DNA of 64,000 bases, taken from the NCBI GenBank assembly GCA_037179515.1, contig JAXCGZ010009480.1:1-64000 (forward strand), written 5' to 3'. Made by a program: the position numbers and the translations under genes. Positions 25,961 through 37,119 of this stretch are shown here, one piece after another. The notes beneath the pieces are model-generated. The model did not search any database, was not told the origin of the DNA, and saw only the letters and a list, made by a program, of their open reading frames with translations. Within the stretch, counting starts at the first letter, position 1; each line of letters begins with the position of its first letter. The DNA comes from Halocaridina rubra. Its lineage: Eukaryota; Arthropoda; Malacostraca; Decapoda; Atyidae.

Positions 25961-27245
25961 GAACTGCTAAAAATATTGCAAATGTAACAGCATACCAAAA
26001 AGATCATCAGAAGTATTATTTTTTGTTAAGACATCAAGCAGTCACTAAAATTTCGTTAATTCTAACTTCTATTATGATCTGTGTCCTTCAAGTCTACATA
26101 AGTGAAAAAATTTTGCTCTCTTCAGTAGCTTTATAATTTCACTCCTAGCATCACGAAAATATACATCACAATCCATGTTCCTCCATATTACTGAAAAATC
26201 ATATCCCCAGTCAGGAAAAATTTCCTTAAATTACATATGATATAACTGGAAATAAATATCCCAAAGAAGCATTATAATTCACTTCTTTGGATCACCATCA
26301 CAGGGTTTTCCAAGATGAATATCAAAAACAGCAGACGGTAAGAAAGAGGAGGATGAAAAGATTTGGATAAATGAATATACAGTACTTTGGATCTATGACA
26401 CTAAGACTCAACACCGCACAGTTAACAGTACACTTGGACCTTACTTCATTTTAACATGCACTCAAAAACTCAATTGATCAACTGTGAAAGTACACGGAGC
26501 AAAAATGTCAGCTGCGAAAGACAATACACATAACACATAGATTTAAAATCATCAAAATCTTTCAAGTCAACAGTTATGTTCTACAAAACAGTATCAAATA
26601 AGAGGAAAGTCATAACTGTAACACCAATGGTCGGTAAAGTCATCTCAAAGATGAATATTGGTTCTTCTCTCATAACTTAAATTCCATTGTATAAGTACAA
26701 TAACTTCTTCCTTTTCAAACACAACTCTGATGCTGAACAAATTCTATATAATATCTAATTTAAAAAAAAAGTACTGATCTGAAACTGGTAGAATTACTCC
26801 ACTGATCACCAGTTATGCAAGTTCTTATACTTAGTAAAACAAAGTCACATTTTACACTACTTTTCACTCAAGAAGTATCTTTAATGCGATTGTTTTAATC
26901 TCAAAAACAAACAAAAGCAAATAAGCAGAACTAAAGAATCACCTCTGAAGTTTAGTGTCAAATAAATTTAACTTTCTCATACAAGAATGTTACAATGCAC
27001 TATGGGACACAACTAATGTATTCTTAAATTTAGAATAAGATGGAAGGGAAACAAACTCTGAATATTGTACATGCTAATGAGCCTTATGAACAATACTAGA
27101 CATGTTATCTATCTGTCAAGTCATTTACACATTTAAGAAATTCCTAGCAAGGTGCAGGCGATGAACTGCAATATAGAATATGCTTAACTATTCTCTCGTC
27201 TGAGCTAATGGAGTGTCGGTTCCACAATCGTTGCATAGTATTATT

Positions 27246-27350
27246 CTTTTCTTTTTTTTATACGATTGTGACACCAGAACAGGCCAAAAAAAAATAAATC
27301 TACCCTCATCGGACCTGGGGACGAGGAAAATACAGAGAGAAACTTGGTAT
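27246..27350 (-). mobile_element. Poly(A)-tailed dispersed repeat, 3' fragment
   Basis: Plus-strand sequence starts with a T-run, then ATACGATTGTGACACCAGAA, AGGCC, an A-run, and CCCTCATCGGACCTGGGGAC, matching the 3' 100 bases of the family. The 5' part is missing. Confidence 0.65.
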
Positions 27351-28995
27351 TCGCTATGTGAGGAAACAGTCAATGGTAAAAGTATTCATAGATCTAAAGA
27401 AAAATATGATACCTGTGTACTCATTTTAAACGTCTACTTGGCACTACCAAGGATATGACAGATGCTAATTACTGTCCCTTCCCCATCCTCAATATGCTTA
27501 AAGTTAATTTTCTACTTTTTTAACAAGGTCCAGGGCAGGCTCAATATTAAGTCCTTTTGGTAAGGCAAACCCATCTTCAAGTCACTGCTCCTACACCACA
27601 GCTAAACTATGGTAAATATCATATTAATAATGTCAAAGCAATGTTAGCACATCAGAGTGTACGAAATTTCATAGATACTTTCCTCTCAAACTATTACAAA
27701 AATTCAAAACACTTTGCAAATACGTTGAGTTATAGTAAAGTCTATATGTTTTTCATGAATTTATAATTTGATATGGAAATTCTGAATGTTTACTTATCGG
27801 TATGAAAACTTCTACAGGTGACATTTATTTTAATTTCAGTAACCTGACACACAAGACAGTGCCACTAGTTATAACTAATTCAAAATGTATAACTTTACCT
27901 TAAGTGTTCAATATACATAGCCTCTCTTGCTCTTTTCAAAGGTCACATACAATAAACAATTCTAGGGACATTACATCATTTAGTGTGCACCCAGCATTAG
28001 TTTACCGGGGGAGATACTTAAATTGCGCTGTTTAAGGAAGCGACATTTGAAAAAGGGCAACTAGATTCATACTACCGCTCCCCAGCCAATTGGGAAGGAA
28101 ACATATATCAGTAGGGATAAAACTTCATACAATCTGATTGTTCAGATGTTTCAATTTTGAAAACACATGGTTATCTTTAAGATTTAATACCTGGAGTTGT
28201 GAAAAATTCTAATCTACATGGTAAAGCCTATATTCATATTAGACATCAAAGTTTTGAAATGTTTCAATATAATGTATAAAAACCAGGGATATTCAAATGA
28301 AAATGTTGAGATTTGTTTTATGCTCCCCTTAAGTAGCCCACTCACTACATCCTGATATGTACTGCGCTGCTATATACACACCCAAATTAACCCTCTTAAG
28401 GTATGTAAGGCTTCAAATATGAGTGAAATTAAGTCAGCTGGATTAGGTTAGGTTTTTAGGATAGACTAGGATATTTTAGTACACTCAATCCTCGTCTTGA
28501 ATGACCTTGATATAATGGAATTCGGATTTAGTGGACAAAATCTGGAGAAGCAGTTTTAGTATTTTACAGTTGTGGAACCAATTGACAAGAGCCAGTGGAC
28601 AAGAAAAAAAAACATACACGTTTCCAATAACGACTATTAAAGAGAATCATTAATGAGGAAAACATAAGGAATACTAAGTTTTCTCTCTCACACACAAAAT
28701 AAAAATGTTAAATTAATTATACAGTATTTACAGTACAGGTATTTTACATTATCACATCGGATGTGGAGTTTGATTAAAAGTTTTATTCCACTTCTTTTCA
28801 TGATGCCACTATAGACCCCTACCCCCGGCCGAAACAACGGCCAATCAGATTTAATGCACAGAGGTTCCCCCAATTAATCCATGAAATCAAGAGTTGTGAT
28901 AATCCGCTAAATAAAATAATCATAATTCAAAACACATCAAAATCTATCAGAAAAAAGTTTAGTCCACAAATTTAAAGTCTATAAACAAAAATTAC

Positions 28996-28999
<4 letters not shown>

Positions 29000-29085
<86 letters not shown>
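29000..29085. repeat. (TA)n microsatellite
   Basis: About 43 TA units, abutting the left end of the TIR element at 29083. Confidence 0.95.
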
Positions 29086-29088
<3 letters not shown>

Positions 29089-29433
29089 CAGTTAATATGT
29101 ATAATCAGTTAATATGTATATTCCCTGAAAAAAAACAGTTAATAGATATATTACCTGTTTCACTCAGGGAATATACAGAATAACTAAAAATTTCAGTTAT
29201 TAAACATATTACCTGAAATTTGGAGGCATTTTTCATACATATTCCCTAAACTGAAAATTGAAGGGGTGAAGTGAAAATATGACAACACAATATGAAAAAT
29301 AAAATACGATAACTCTCATATTCAAGACAATACTAAAAGTAGGTTAGGTTAGGTTAGGTAATATATGTATTAACTGGTTTTTTTTTCAGGGAATATACAT
29401 ATAACTGATTATACATATTAACTGTAACATATA
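29083..29433. mobile_element. MITE-like element with about 73-bp inverted ends
   Basis: Left arm (29083-29156) contains TTACAGTTAATATGTATAAT and TATTCCCTGAAAAAAAAC. The right arm (29355-29433) is its reverse complement with a few changes. The roughly 200-bp interior has no ORF and includes four TTAGG-type pentamers at 29342-29358. Size, long inverted ends and lack of coding capacity fit a non-autonomous DNA element; the superfamily is not identifiable and the target duplication is hidden by the TA tract. Confidence 0.65.
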
Positions 29434-29818
29434 CACAAAGTTGTACACCGTGTAATGTATTATAAAACTTAATTGGAATTTTCTCTGGCATTTGCACATC
29501 TGGCTTTCTCGACTTGATTTAACCTACGTTCTGACCTCAGTCTCCTCTTACATACTGCATACCTATACGTAGTCCATATTTTTTTACCACACGTCAGTTA
29601 CCCAATACAGTACTTCCATTACCTCGCAGATCCTTCAGTACCCTCTTTGATCTTAAAATCAATCTTTTGCTAAACGCTTGCCAATTATAAATGTCCACTA
29701 GTTGAGCTGCTTGTAATTCTTTTGCAATATCTCACTGCTTACATTACAGTTCTCACTGTTCTATGGATCAATTACTGTACCTTTGAAGATGAGTGGGTAT
29801 ATATAAAAATATGCAGTA

Positions 29819-29908
29819 AGGTACTCTGCTTTCCCTTGGTAGTCAAAATAATCACCAGGAGACAGGATGTTATGAGCTAGGGCTCTTTTCCGTAAGCACA
29901 ATTAGGTA

Positions 29909-29912
<4 letters not shown>
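29819..29912 (+). mobile_element. CR1-like LINE 3'-end fragment
   Basis: GAGCTAGGGCTCTTTTCC..GCACAATTAGGTAATTACAC matches the 3' end of the CR1-like fragment at 59.94-59.99 kb (GGGCTCTTTCC..TCACAATTAGGTAATC). The sequence then runs into (AC)n. Only the terminal untranslated part is present. Confidence 0.55.

Positions 29913-29970
<58 letters not shown>
29911..29970. repeat. (CA)n microsatellite
   Basis: About 30 CA units continuing directly from the CR1-like 3' tail, so it may have grown from that tail. Confidence 0.95.
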
Positions 29971-29971
<1 letters not shown>

Positions 29972-30507
29972 TTAGTATATTTCCATTGGGGTAGTTTCAC
30001 TGTGTTATTGTCAACCACCATTAAAAACACCAGTTTAAAGAAAGTAAATCTGAAAACATTCTCAAAACATACCTCTTGACAAGCAACAGTACACTAACTG
30101 ATATCTCCACTCATAAATTATATGGAAATTTATTAATACATCTATTTATTATTTCGAGGGTATTATTTTCGCATCCCAAACACCCTCGGACCCACATTAG
30201 AGCTACTATTGAGAAGGGGGCCAGAGCCAGGAGGAGGACCTGCAGCTACGGTCATCGATAAAAGAGCCGGAGAAATCGGGACTCCACTCCTCCTTATACC
30301 ACTTACTTCTCCACTTCCACACATTACAAACACTCAAGTGACAGCACTTATAACACGCTATGGAGCAATGTACTTCACCAAACAATATTGCATACGCAAA
30401 TCTGAAAAGAGAGGAACGCGAGTAGGTTGATAAGAGCAATATCTCTCTCTCTCTCCGCTCGCTCTCTCTATCTCTCCAGCGCCACCATCACTGAAGAAAA
30501 AACTTAC

Positions 30508-30654
30508 ACTACGTAAACGTTCAACTAATTCCTTTTTGCTGCCCGATTTGGACAAGCCCCTGCGTTCCAATTCCGCCTTCAATTCCACCACTTTCAGATC
30601 CTTAATCGGTCTCACTCCATCGATGGTAAGAGGGCCCCGACAACGATCACCCAT
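30508..30654 (-). CDS. ACIN1: Acinus homologue, coding exon 1 (SAP domain)
   Basis: This is the first coding exon of the Acinus homologue (49 codons, phase 0 at its end). The start codon lies in a good context (AAAATGG). Residues about 8-49 form a SAP domain, a helix-turn-helix that binds DNA, with the core LKVVELKAELERRGLSKSG followed by KKELVERL. In known Acinus proteins the SAP domain sits at the N-terminus, and the neighbouring family residues (T-[IL]-D-G, KSG, LV-[EK]-RL) match from memory of the family. Acinus is a nuclear protein that joins RNPS1 and SAP18 in the ASAP complex, linked to splicing and the exon junction complex. The exon ends CGTAGT|GTAAGT, a consensus donor. SAFB-type SAP proteins are the main alternative, but the downstream exon 3 match argues for Acinus. 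Confidence 0.85.
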
Positions 30655-31230
30655 TTTGCTGCGTATTTCGCCTAGGTTCTCTCTTCGTCCGACATACAGT
30701 CATCCTTAAACTCCATTGAAGGCCTGCCACATCCATCTGGTGAATTTCCCCTAAGACGGGTTGCCAGAATTACCCAGGGTTCTTCAAAAAAAATATCCCA
30801 TTTCTTTGCAATCAACAATACAAACTTTTCTCATCCCCAATTTGGGGTTTCACACGAAAGCTAACATTTTAATCATGTACGCCATACCTACTTCCCCCGT
30901 TCGATCACATCCATTTGTGCTCTCCATAGCCATTCGAGTATTAGTCCTGTGATATACTAGTGCCTAAATTAGTGAAATTTCCTTATACCTGGCATCTCGC
31001 CTCCATTTGCTCTCAACTCGCAGCCAGCAGCCGATAAACACGAAACGCTATTGGCTCTCGAGCCTTCCCGCCGTCGTTTCGACCAATCAGAAGCCAGATC
31101 TCGACTGGCACTCTCTCTTGAGAGCAAATCAGAATCATCCTTTGAAACACAGAGATAAGGGGCGGAACGCTATTAGACGGATACAAGCGCATGCGCACAA
31201 CCAAGCGCCACATTTAACTATTTTTATATA
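30655..31230 (-). promoter_or_regulatory. Candidate ACIN1 5' UTR and promoter region
   Basis: This stretch is less AT-rich than its surroundings and CpG-containing. It lies immediately upstream of the first coding exon and contains CCAAT boxes in both orientations (ATTGG at about 31049, CCAATCAG at about 31083). There is no clear TATA box at a convincing distance. The assignment rests on position and composition only. Confidence 0.3.
30672..30695 (-). promoter_or_regulatory. Possible upstream ORF (7 codons) before the ACIN1 start
   Basis: An ATG 41 bases before the main start codon opens MSDEERT and stops at TAG. It is out of frame with the main ORF and ends before it. It matters only if transcription starts upstream of 30695, which the sequence does not show. 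Confidence 0.3.
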
Positions 31231-32040
31231 ACAATAAATTATAATTAATTTAATCATTTAAAGCTTATAAAATAAAAAGGAACACAAGTGTAAATAACAG
31301 CTATTGTTTTAAGGAGAAGATCTATTCCTATTAAAATAACGCACCACAAAGCATACGCTTACATAACTTACGAAAAATATATATTTCTTGTGCATCGGAA
31401 TTTTGCTGGTAGGCACAATAAAGGGGGGAGGCAGCGTGGGAGGGATGGTTTCTTTGTGAGGGGCTCTTGGAAAGGGAGGGAGGGAGAGTAATGGAGGGTT
31501 GAAAGAAAATGCTGTATTATATATTCACGAGGGACTATTCTAAAATTTTCTTGCGCTCACAGCATATTATTAAAGATTTTGCTACTAATCGTGACCACCA
31601 CCGTCATTTTGCTATTTGTACCTCTACCAATAATACTGAGTGAGTGGATGGCTACGATCCAAATGAGGGCGTGAATAGCCTCCACCTCAAGCACTTTCTG
31701 TCGTGTCGCTTACTCTCAAATTTCTTCCATCTTCTCCTGGGGTTGGGAAACAATACTGCAGCCTCAGCGTTCCTCTGCAGGTTTTAGGCACCCCCCCCCC
31801 CTCTGTATTTTACTCTCGTTATAGGTCAAGGCAAACAAGGGGTTTCTGGCAGGTAAACAACCAGAATCCTATTGGCCTCTGATGTATGAGTGTGATTTGA
31901 CTCAGCCATCACTTCATAAAGGCGATCAGTTCAGTTCATTTGTAGTGCGGAGGTATCTCCTGTGAACTGGAACCTCCTATCTTGATTATTGCCTTTGCGT
32001 GTTAACGTGCTTTCAGTATTAGCTTTAACTTTACTTCTCT
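31231..32040. other. Intergenic sequence, nothing recognised
   Basis: Upstream flank of ACIN1, with a purine-rich stretch at 31.42-31.50 kb and a poly-C run at about 31792-31801. The part after about 31.9 kb may be 3' UTR of the LINE that follows. No ORF or motif is convincing. Confidence 0.4.
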
Positions 32041-33250
32041 TAGTCTCCAGGATTTATTAATATGTTCTTTTTTTACTTCTAAATTTTTATTTTCAAATAA
32101 AAATCTTCCAATGACTCTGTTTAGGTCTTCTTCATAAGGTTGTTGTAATTCAATAATATTGTTCCTCGCTGTTCTGTAATATTCACAAAATGATAAAAAG
32201 TGAGTTAGATCCTCATTTTCTGCACCACATACTTCACACTTTATTTTTCTATCTGGAAATCTTTTTTTCTATTATTTAGTGGTAATGTATATGTCCTTGC
32301 TTTAATCTATCATCATATATATCTTCTTTGATTTCTGTTTTCCATTTTCTATACATGGCCAAGCTTTCTTTATTTTGTAGTCTTTATTTATCAAACCCCC
32401 AAATTCTCATTTTGTTTTCTTGATTTCCTCTTTTGTACAACTTATCTTCACTTCTTTCATACACAGTACCTGTCTATGGTTTTACACCAGTCAGTATCTT
32501 CCTCTTTATTCAACCTTAATATTGTTTTTAATATTTCCTTACTTACAGTTTTTATACTGTTTCTGTATTGCAGTTTTGAAGTTAACAATCTTGTTTTCAT
32601 AGAAGATGCTCCTAATTCCCCTCTAAGAGTAGCTGCAGCTGTAGCCTCAGTAGCATCTAAAATTCTTCTATAAACCCCATTTTCTATTCTGTAGCATTTT
32701 AATCTCAGTCTCTGCTAAGTTTATAATGTTTGTGCCATCTAAACTTGATGTTAAAAGCTATATTCTTCCAATATGTTTTCCCTATTAATATTTTGTTGCA
32801 ACTCTTTTCTATTACAGTATACAGTATGTTAAATTGGCTAGCTTGTGTATTGTTTCTATTACTATTTGCTTTTGTGTTTTAAACATATTTTTCTTATCAT
32901 CTACAGTTATTCCTAAATATTTCAGTTTATCCACTATCTTGATTCTATCTCATTAGGTTTTTCTTTCAAGTTATGTATTATCAAATTGCACTCTCCTCGA
33001 TTCAATTCCAATCCACATTCCCTTCCTGCTTCTATTACTAAGTTAATGTTATATTTTGCATCTTCTACAGATTCTGCTAAGAGTAGAGCATCGTCTGCAA
33101 AAAATAAAATGCCTAAAGTTATATCTTCATTCTTAAATCCTCTCCCTTCCCTTTCTATCCTCTTAAATATAGTATATGTCATCAATTTAAATAAATAAGC
33201 TGAACCTGTACAACCCTGTTTTATACCGTTGGTTACTTTCCATTGCATAT
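32041..33250 (-). mobile_element. LINE fragment with reverse transcriptase and C-terminal zinc-knuckle, decayed
   Basis: On the minus strand the frame 33248-32934 holds RT motif B (VTNGIKQGCTGSAYLF) and motif C (ILFFADDALLLAES). Beyond it, broken frames continue through thumb-like sequence to a C-terminal CCHC-type block, CEVCGAENEDLTHFLSFC, at about 32.19-32.25 kb, followed by a basic tail. That order is usual for LINEs whose last domain is a zf-RVT-type knuckle. Endonuclease and the 5' part are absent. Many stops and indels make it an old copy. A relative of its C-terminus lies at 46.5 kb. Confidence 0.75.
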
Positions 33251-34010
33251 GTATGTTTGTATGGAAGTATTAGTAAAATAATTTAAAAAAAAATCTCTTA
33301 TACCAATAAATATCATCACATTTGACTGCTGATTGATGATATCTAATGATTTATTCAAGTTAAAAATAAATGACGGTTTCATTATAGTTTTTGGAGTAAA
33401 ATTTGTTTCTCAGGAATAATTATGTTGAATCTACATTAAAATCCATAAACTTTTGTCTCAGAGATTTGAGTCAGTGATAACATAACCTAAACCCCCTCCC
33501 CAATACCAAACTATGCAAATGTGATTACAATCCACAGCCAGAGCTCTATTATTAACAAACAGTAACCCTCAGTCTCAAAACCTCTGTCATGTTTTCCTGG
33601 TATAACATCTATGCACAGAAAAAATAAACACCCTATACGACATTAACACACTCATGCTTAAACCCAACATGTACTTCAAACCCTTCACTCTCTAATCAAT
33701 CTACTATTCTGCAAAGTTTTACTGTTGTTATAAACAACATATGTTAGCAACAGCACATGCTTCCCCTCATTACAGCATCTAGACTAAAGAGATGAATAAA
33801 TAAATTAATTAATTAATTTAATTTCTAGTTTCCAGGTTATTTTTACAGAATCATAAATACTACAACACTAAAAACTTAAATGATATTAAAGCAGTAAAAC
33901 CAAACGCAATTGCACAATTACCAATCAACTAACTGATAAGAAGTGGACAGAATGTAAATTTTTTACAGCCATTTAAAACGTTTCCTCAACTCAAAATATT
34001 TATCAAGGGA
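33251..34010. other. Intergenic AT-rich sequence, nothing recognised
   Basis: No coding sequence, tandem array or RNA signal supported. The last part may include more of the Penelope-like element. Confidence 0.4.
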
Positions 34011-34044
34011 AACTGTCTTTGGGCCGCACACACTGGAAAGGTAG

Positions 34045-34425
34045 ATAAAATTACCTTATTGTTCAAAATATATTAATAAATTATTCATAAGAGATATTCA
34101 GCAAAGTCTAGGAAAGCTCTAGCCACAAATTAACTTCAAAATTTACTTATTTAACCACTTCATAATTAAAAGTATATTGAATAACAGTCGTAAGTATAAA
34201 ACTGCTGATTCCCTGTATTCCTCCATTGTTTATAGTTATAAATGCCCAGATTTTTTATCTGAGTATGTAGGCTCCACCTCTAGGACCTTATGTGTAAGGA
34301 TGGATGAGCACAGAGTAATAAGTACACGAACGAAGAAGCAATTGGTAAGACCTCTAAACTCAAGTACTAGGGAACATGGTTTTATCTCTAATAGCTTCTT
34401 AAATGTAAATAATTGTAAATTTTCT
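34045..34425 (+). mobile_element. Penelope-like element, GIY-YIG endonuclease segment (left part)
   Basis: The open frame reads YSSIVYSYKCPDFLSEYVGS, then TLCVRMDEHRVISTRT and LNSSTREHGF. This is the GIY-YIG domain of Penelope-like retroelements: a YKCP lead-in, a degenerate Y-V-G core, the RxxEH block and the S-xREH block. The sequence before it (from about 34045) reads as PLE-like linker. The domain stops at about 34425 where the T-run of an inverted jockey-like LINE begins, and resumes at about 35.47 kb. No PLE reverse transcriptase is seen. Confidence 0.75.
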
Positions 34426-35450
34426 TTTTTTTTATAAGTGTGACATTGGGACAGGCAAAAACTGCCCTCATCAATAAAGGCCCAGGCACAAAAAAACAAA
34501 TCGAAGGAATAGAAAAAGGTTAAGGACAAGGCAGAGATGAGGTAATATCACACTAAGGAAAATGACAAACAGAAAAAAGCATTAAAGTACAGAGGACCCA
34601 AAGATATGGAGGACTAGGCCCTGACATGACGATAGATCCGCTTTTTGAAGGATGATAGGTCATAAGAATTAAGAAAGAGGTAAATGGAAAGAAACAGTCG
34701 CTGCACCGACCAAGCTGTGAGCTACAAATACCTGTGAGATGAGGCTGCTTGGCGAGTGTTACGCAGCCTCGGCAGTGGGGGCGGGATGCAACTCGCCAAC
34801 TCATCAGAGCAGCAATGAAAGTAGTACCATTAGAAAACAGAAAGGGAAGATACCTTATGGCAAAGAGAATCCAGATTAGAAGTAAGAGAAGCATCATTAA
34901 TGAGTCTGACTGCCTTAGATTCAACCCTATCAAGGAGATAAGTATAAGAAGAAGCACCCCAAATGTGTGAGCAGTATTCTACGCAGGGACGGATAAGACC
35001 TTTATAAATTTTAAGTATCTGCAAAGAGGAAAAGTAATGGCGAAAATGAAACAAAACCCCCAATTTTTTGGATGAGGATTTAGAAATTTGGATTATGTGA
35101 TTCCTCCAAGACAAGTTAGAGGCAATATGGATTCCTAATATGTTCATAGAATGAAGCGGGTAAATTTAGTTAGTTTCGAAGACAATAAGGTTATCAGGAG
35201 GAGAAGAAGAAAATGAGATAGCCAGAAACTGTGCTTTTGAGGCATTGAATTTAACTAAATTTTGAATGCCCCATTCAGATGCCCTTTACAAATCGAAGTT
35301 GAGAGTAGAAGAATGAGTGATACGATACTGATTACGATTAGCAGATGAAGGTTGTGAGGAAAAGTGACGGGTAGAATCATCAGCAAAGGCATGAAGAAGA
35401 AAAGAGTAAGATGGGGATTGTAGAAGATCATTGATGAAGAGAAAATAATA
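34426..35450 (-). mobile_element. Jockey-like LINE 3' part, inserted in the Penelope-like element
   Basis: The minus strand carries RT motif C read as FADDSTRH (about 35.37 kb), then frame 35147-34830 with LGIHIASNLSWRNHI, FHFRHYFSSLQILKIYKGL and IRPCVEYCSHIWGAS, the usual thumb region. The C-terminus continues in broken frames (SFHxPRPHCR-type block, FFPFTS). The 3' UTR ends GTGCCTGGGCCTTTATTGAT..CAATGTCACACTTATAAAA in poly(A), seen as poly(T) at 34426. It is 5'-truncated and frame-broken. The same 3' tail occurs on the dispersed repeat family. Confidence 0.78.
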
Positions 35451-35464
35451 AAATAACAATACTG

Positions 35465-35565
35465 TATACTTGAACTTAGGATTGCTGAATCAATGTTTAT
35501 AAAAATAAGAAACCCAGCACTAAACCAAGATAGCTCATCTTTCCCGTTACAGTACTTCTATTTTA
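35465..35565 (+). mobile_element. Penelope-like element, GIY-YIG endonuclease segment (right part)
   Basis: The frame reads ILELRIAESMFIKIRNPALN then QDSSSFPLQ. This matches the end of PLE GIY-YIG domains, where an L-R-I-x-E-S helix precedes P-x-L-N. It continues the domain interrupted at 34425, so the LINE between them is a later insertion. Confidence 0.7.
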
Positions 35566-35904
35566 ATGACTCATTCATTTGTAAATATTCATTTCATCTC
35601 ATATCATTGTTACTAGTTATTTTTTTTAAGTTCGATTGTCCACTTTATGTATACAGTATACTGTATTATTTTCTATTAAAGAATGATGGGGGGAGGAGGA
35701 AGAGATATAGAAGAGGAAGAATTAATATTATTCAAATATTTACACTGTAAAATATATTTTAAATACATTACAACAGTGATGTCAAACACAATTCTATAAT
35801 CCTGTGTTAACAAATAAATAACAAATACATAAATACCTTAGTAAAAAGTAAACTAAGTTGAGAATGATTACAAGTACTATTTAAAATGTATCTAACCTTA
35901 GGGT
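35566..35904. other. Intergenic AT-rich sequence, nothing recognised
   Basis: No ORF or repeat supported. Confidence 0.4.
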
Positions 35905-36570
35905 GGGGAAAAAAACAACACGTACATGGTAAAGTTCCATTGCTTTGAAGTAGGCCCCTTGTGCCTTTCCACAGATACCTCAGTGATCCTTCCACTGTTC
36001 GAAGTACGTTTGAATGGCTCTCAGATCTGCTGACGCATTTTGTATGAAGTTTTCTCAGCTCACATAGTGGAAACCTTTCAGAGGCATCTCCATTTCTTAG
36101 TACATCAAGAAGTCAGAGGAAAGGCAACCATATCTGGAGAGTAGTGAGCTGGGCAAATGAGCAAAACGTCCTTCTCTGACAAGATACTTTGGTTCAGATG
36201 CAAAAATGACCCAGGACGTTATCATGATACTACTCCAATTTTGTGAGGCCAACAGATATGGTCTCTATTACCAAACTGCATTGCAAAGATGTAAAGAGAC
36301 GGCCTGAGATTACTTTGTAACTGCTTGTCCCTCTGTTGTAATCTGCGATATGCAACGCATGGGAAGTCAATGAAAAGTAGTCAGCATCACCTCTGATTTT
36401 ACGTCACACCTGATGATGCTAAATAGGGTCTTGACGGCATTCGATGCTTCCAATGTGATGACTGAGCTTTGGCTTCTAGGTCGTACCATAAACCCATATC
36501 TCATCTCCAGTTATCAGGGTATTCAGGACCTCAGGGTCACAGCTGGCAATATCCAGCAGGCCCTGTGCAA
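35905..36570 (-). mobile_element. Mariner transposase remnant, minus strand
   Basis: Minus-strand reading in broken frames gives LDIASCDPEVLNTLITGDEI followed by WVYG, the hallmark first catalytic aspartate block of mariner. Next come a D-N-V-L-G-H block (second aspartate), FLSEKDVLLICPAHYSPDM (third aspartate in YSPD) and a C-terminal FEQWKDH..GAYF block. All three acidic positions of a DD34D mariner are recognisable. Stops and indels make it inactive. The N-terminal DNA-binding part is missing. The left end (AACCTTAGGGTGGGG) resembles the end of the neighbouring inverted copy. Confidence 0.75.
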
Positions 36571-36589
36571 CCTCAAGACGAAATTATTG

Positions 36590-36800
36590 TTGCTGTTGTT
36601 CTCAAGAAAATGATAGCAGAAATGAGAACCAGTCTACAAGAAGCATTCATGACATGCTTCGATCGGTGGAATGCTCATTGTGCAAAAGTGTGGAGGTACA
36701 AGGGGCCTACTTTGAAAGGGATTTGCAACTGAATTCGACCAAGTACATAATTTTTATTTCCCAACTTAAGGTTGCATACTTTTCAGACAGCACTCTTAAA
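36590..36800 (+). mobile_element. Mariner transposase C-terminal remnant, plus strand
   Basis: Plus-strand frames give EAFMTCFDRWNAHCAKSVEV then QGAYFERD, the usual mariner C-terminus. This is followed by a terminal sequence AACTTAAGGTTGCATACTTT and CAGACAGCACTC that looks like a mariner inverted repeat. It lies head to head with the minus-strand remnant on its left. Confidence 0.65.
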
Positions 36801-37052
36801 TGCAGAGATAAGCCTCAAGTATAGTTAGGAGAGGAGAGTAAAATGCACAAAGACATTTAGTAGTGTGCTCATTCCCTAGCTACAGCAGTTACCTGAGAGG
36901 TTTTTCTTTTTATCTGATTATATCATGTACAGTGGAACATCTACAGAGACATTGTTAGCCTATTCTCCATATCATTTTATGTCTATCAGAGGAGAATAAG
37001 TCACAGAATATACAGTGTTTATGAGGAAGATGTATAATAATATTAACAATTA

Positions 37053-37119
<67 letters not shown>

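Larger units (their letters stand above)
25840..30507 (-). other. ACIN1 intron 1
   Basis: A 4.7-kb intron. It carries (AAT)n at 25895-25959, a dispersed-repeat fragment at 27.25 kb, a sequence at 28.39-28.99 kb that recurs at 57.35-57.57 kb, a TIR element at 29.08-29.43 kb and a CR1-like 3' end at about 29.82-29.91 kb. From about 26.0 to 27.2 and 27.4 to 28.3 kb nothing is recognisable. Confidence 0.6.

Noticed and set aside
30209..30439. Short plus and minus frames just beyond exon 1
   Set aside because: No domain, overlap the start of intron 1, and the exon 1 donor at 30508 explains where coding ends.
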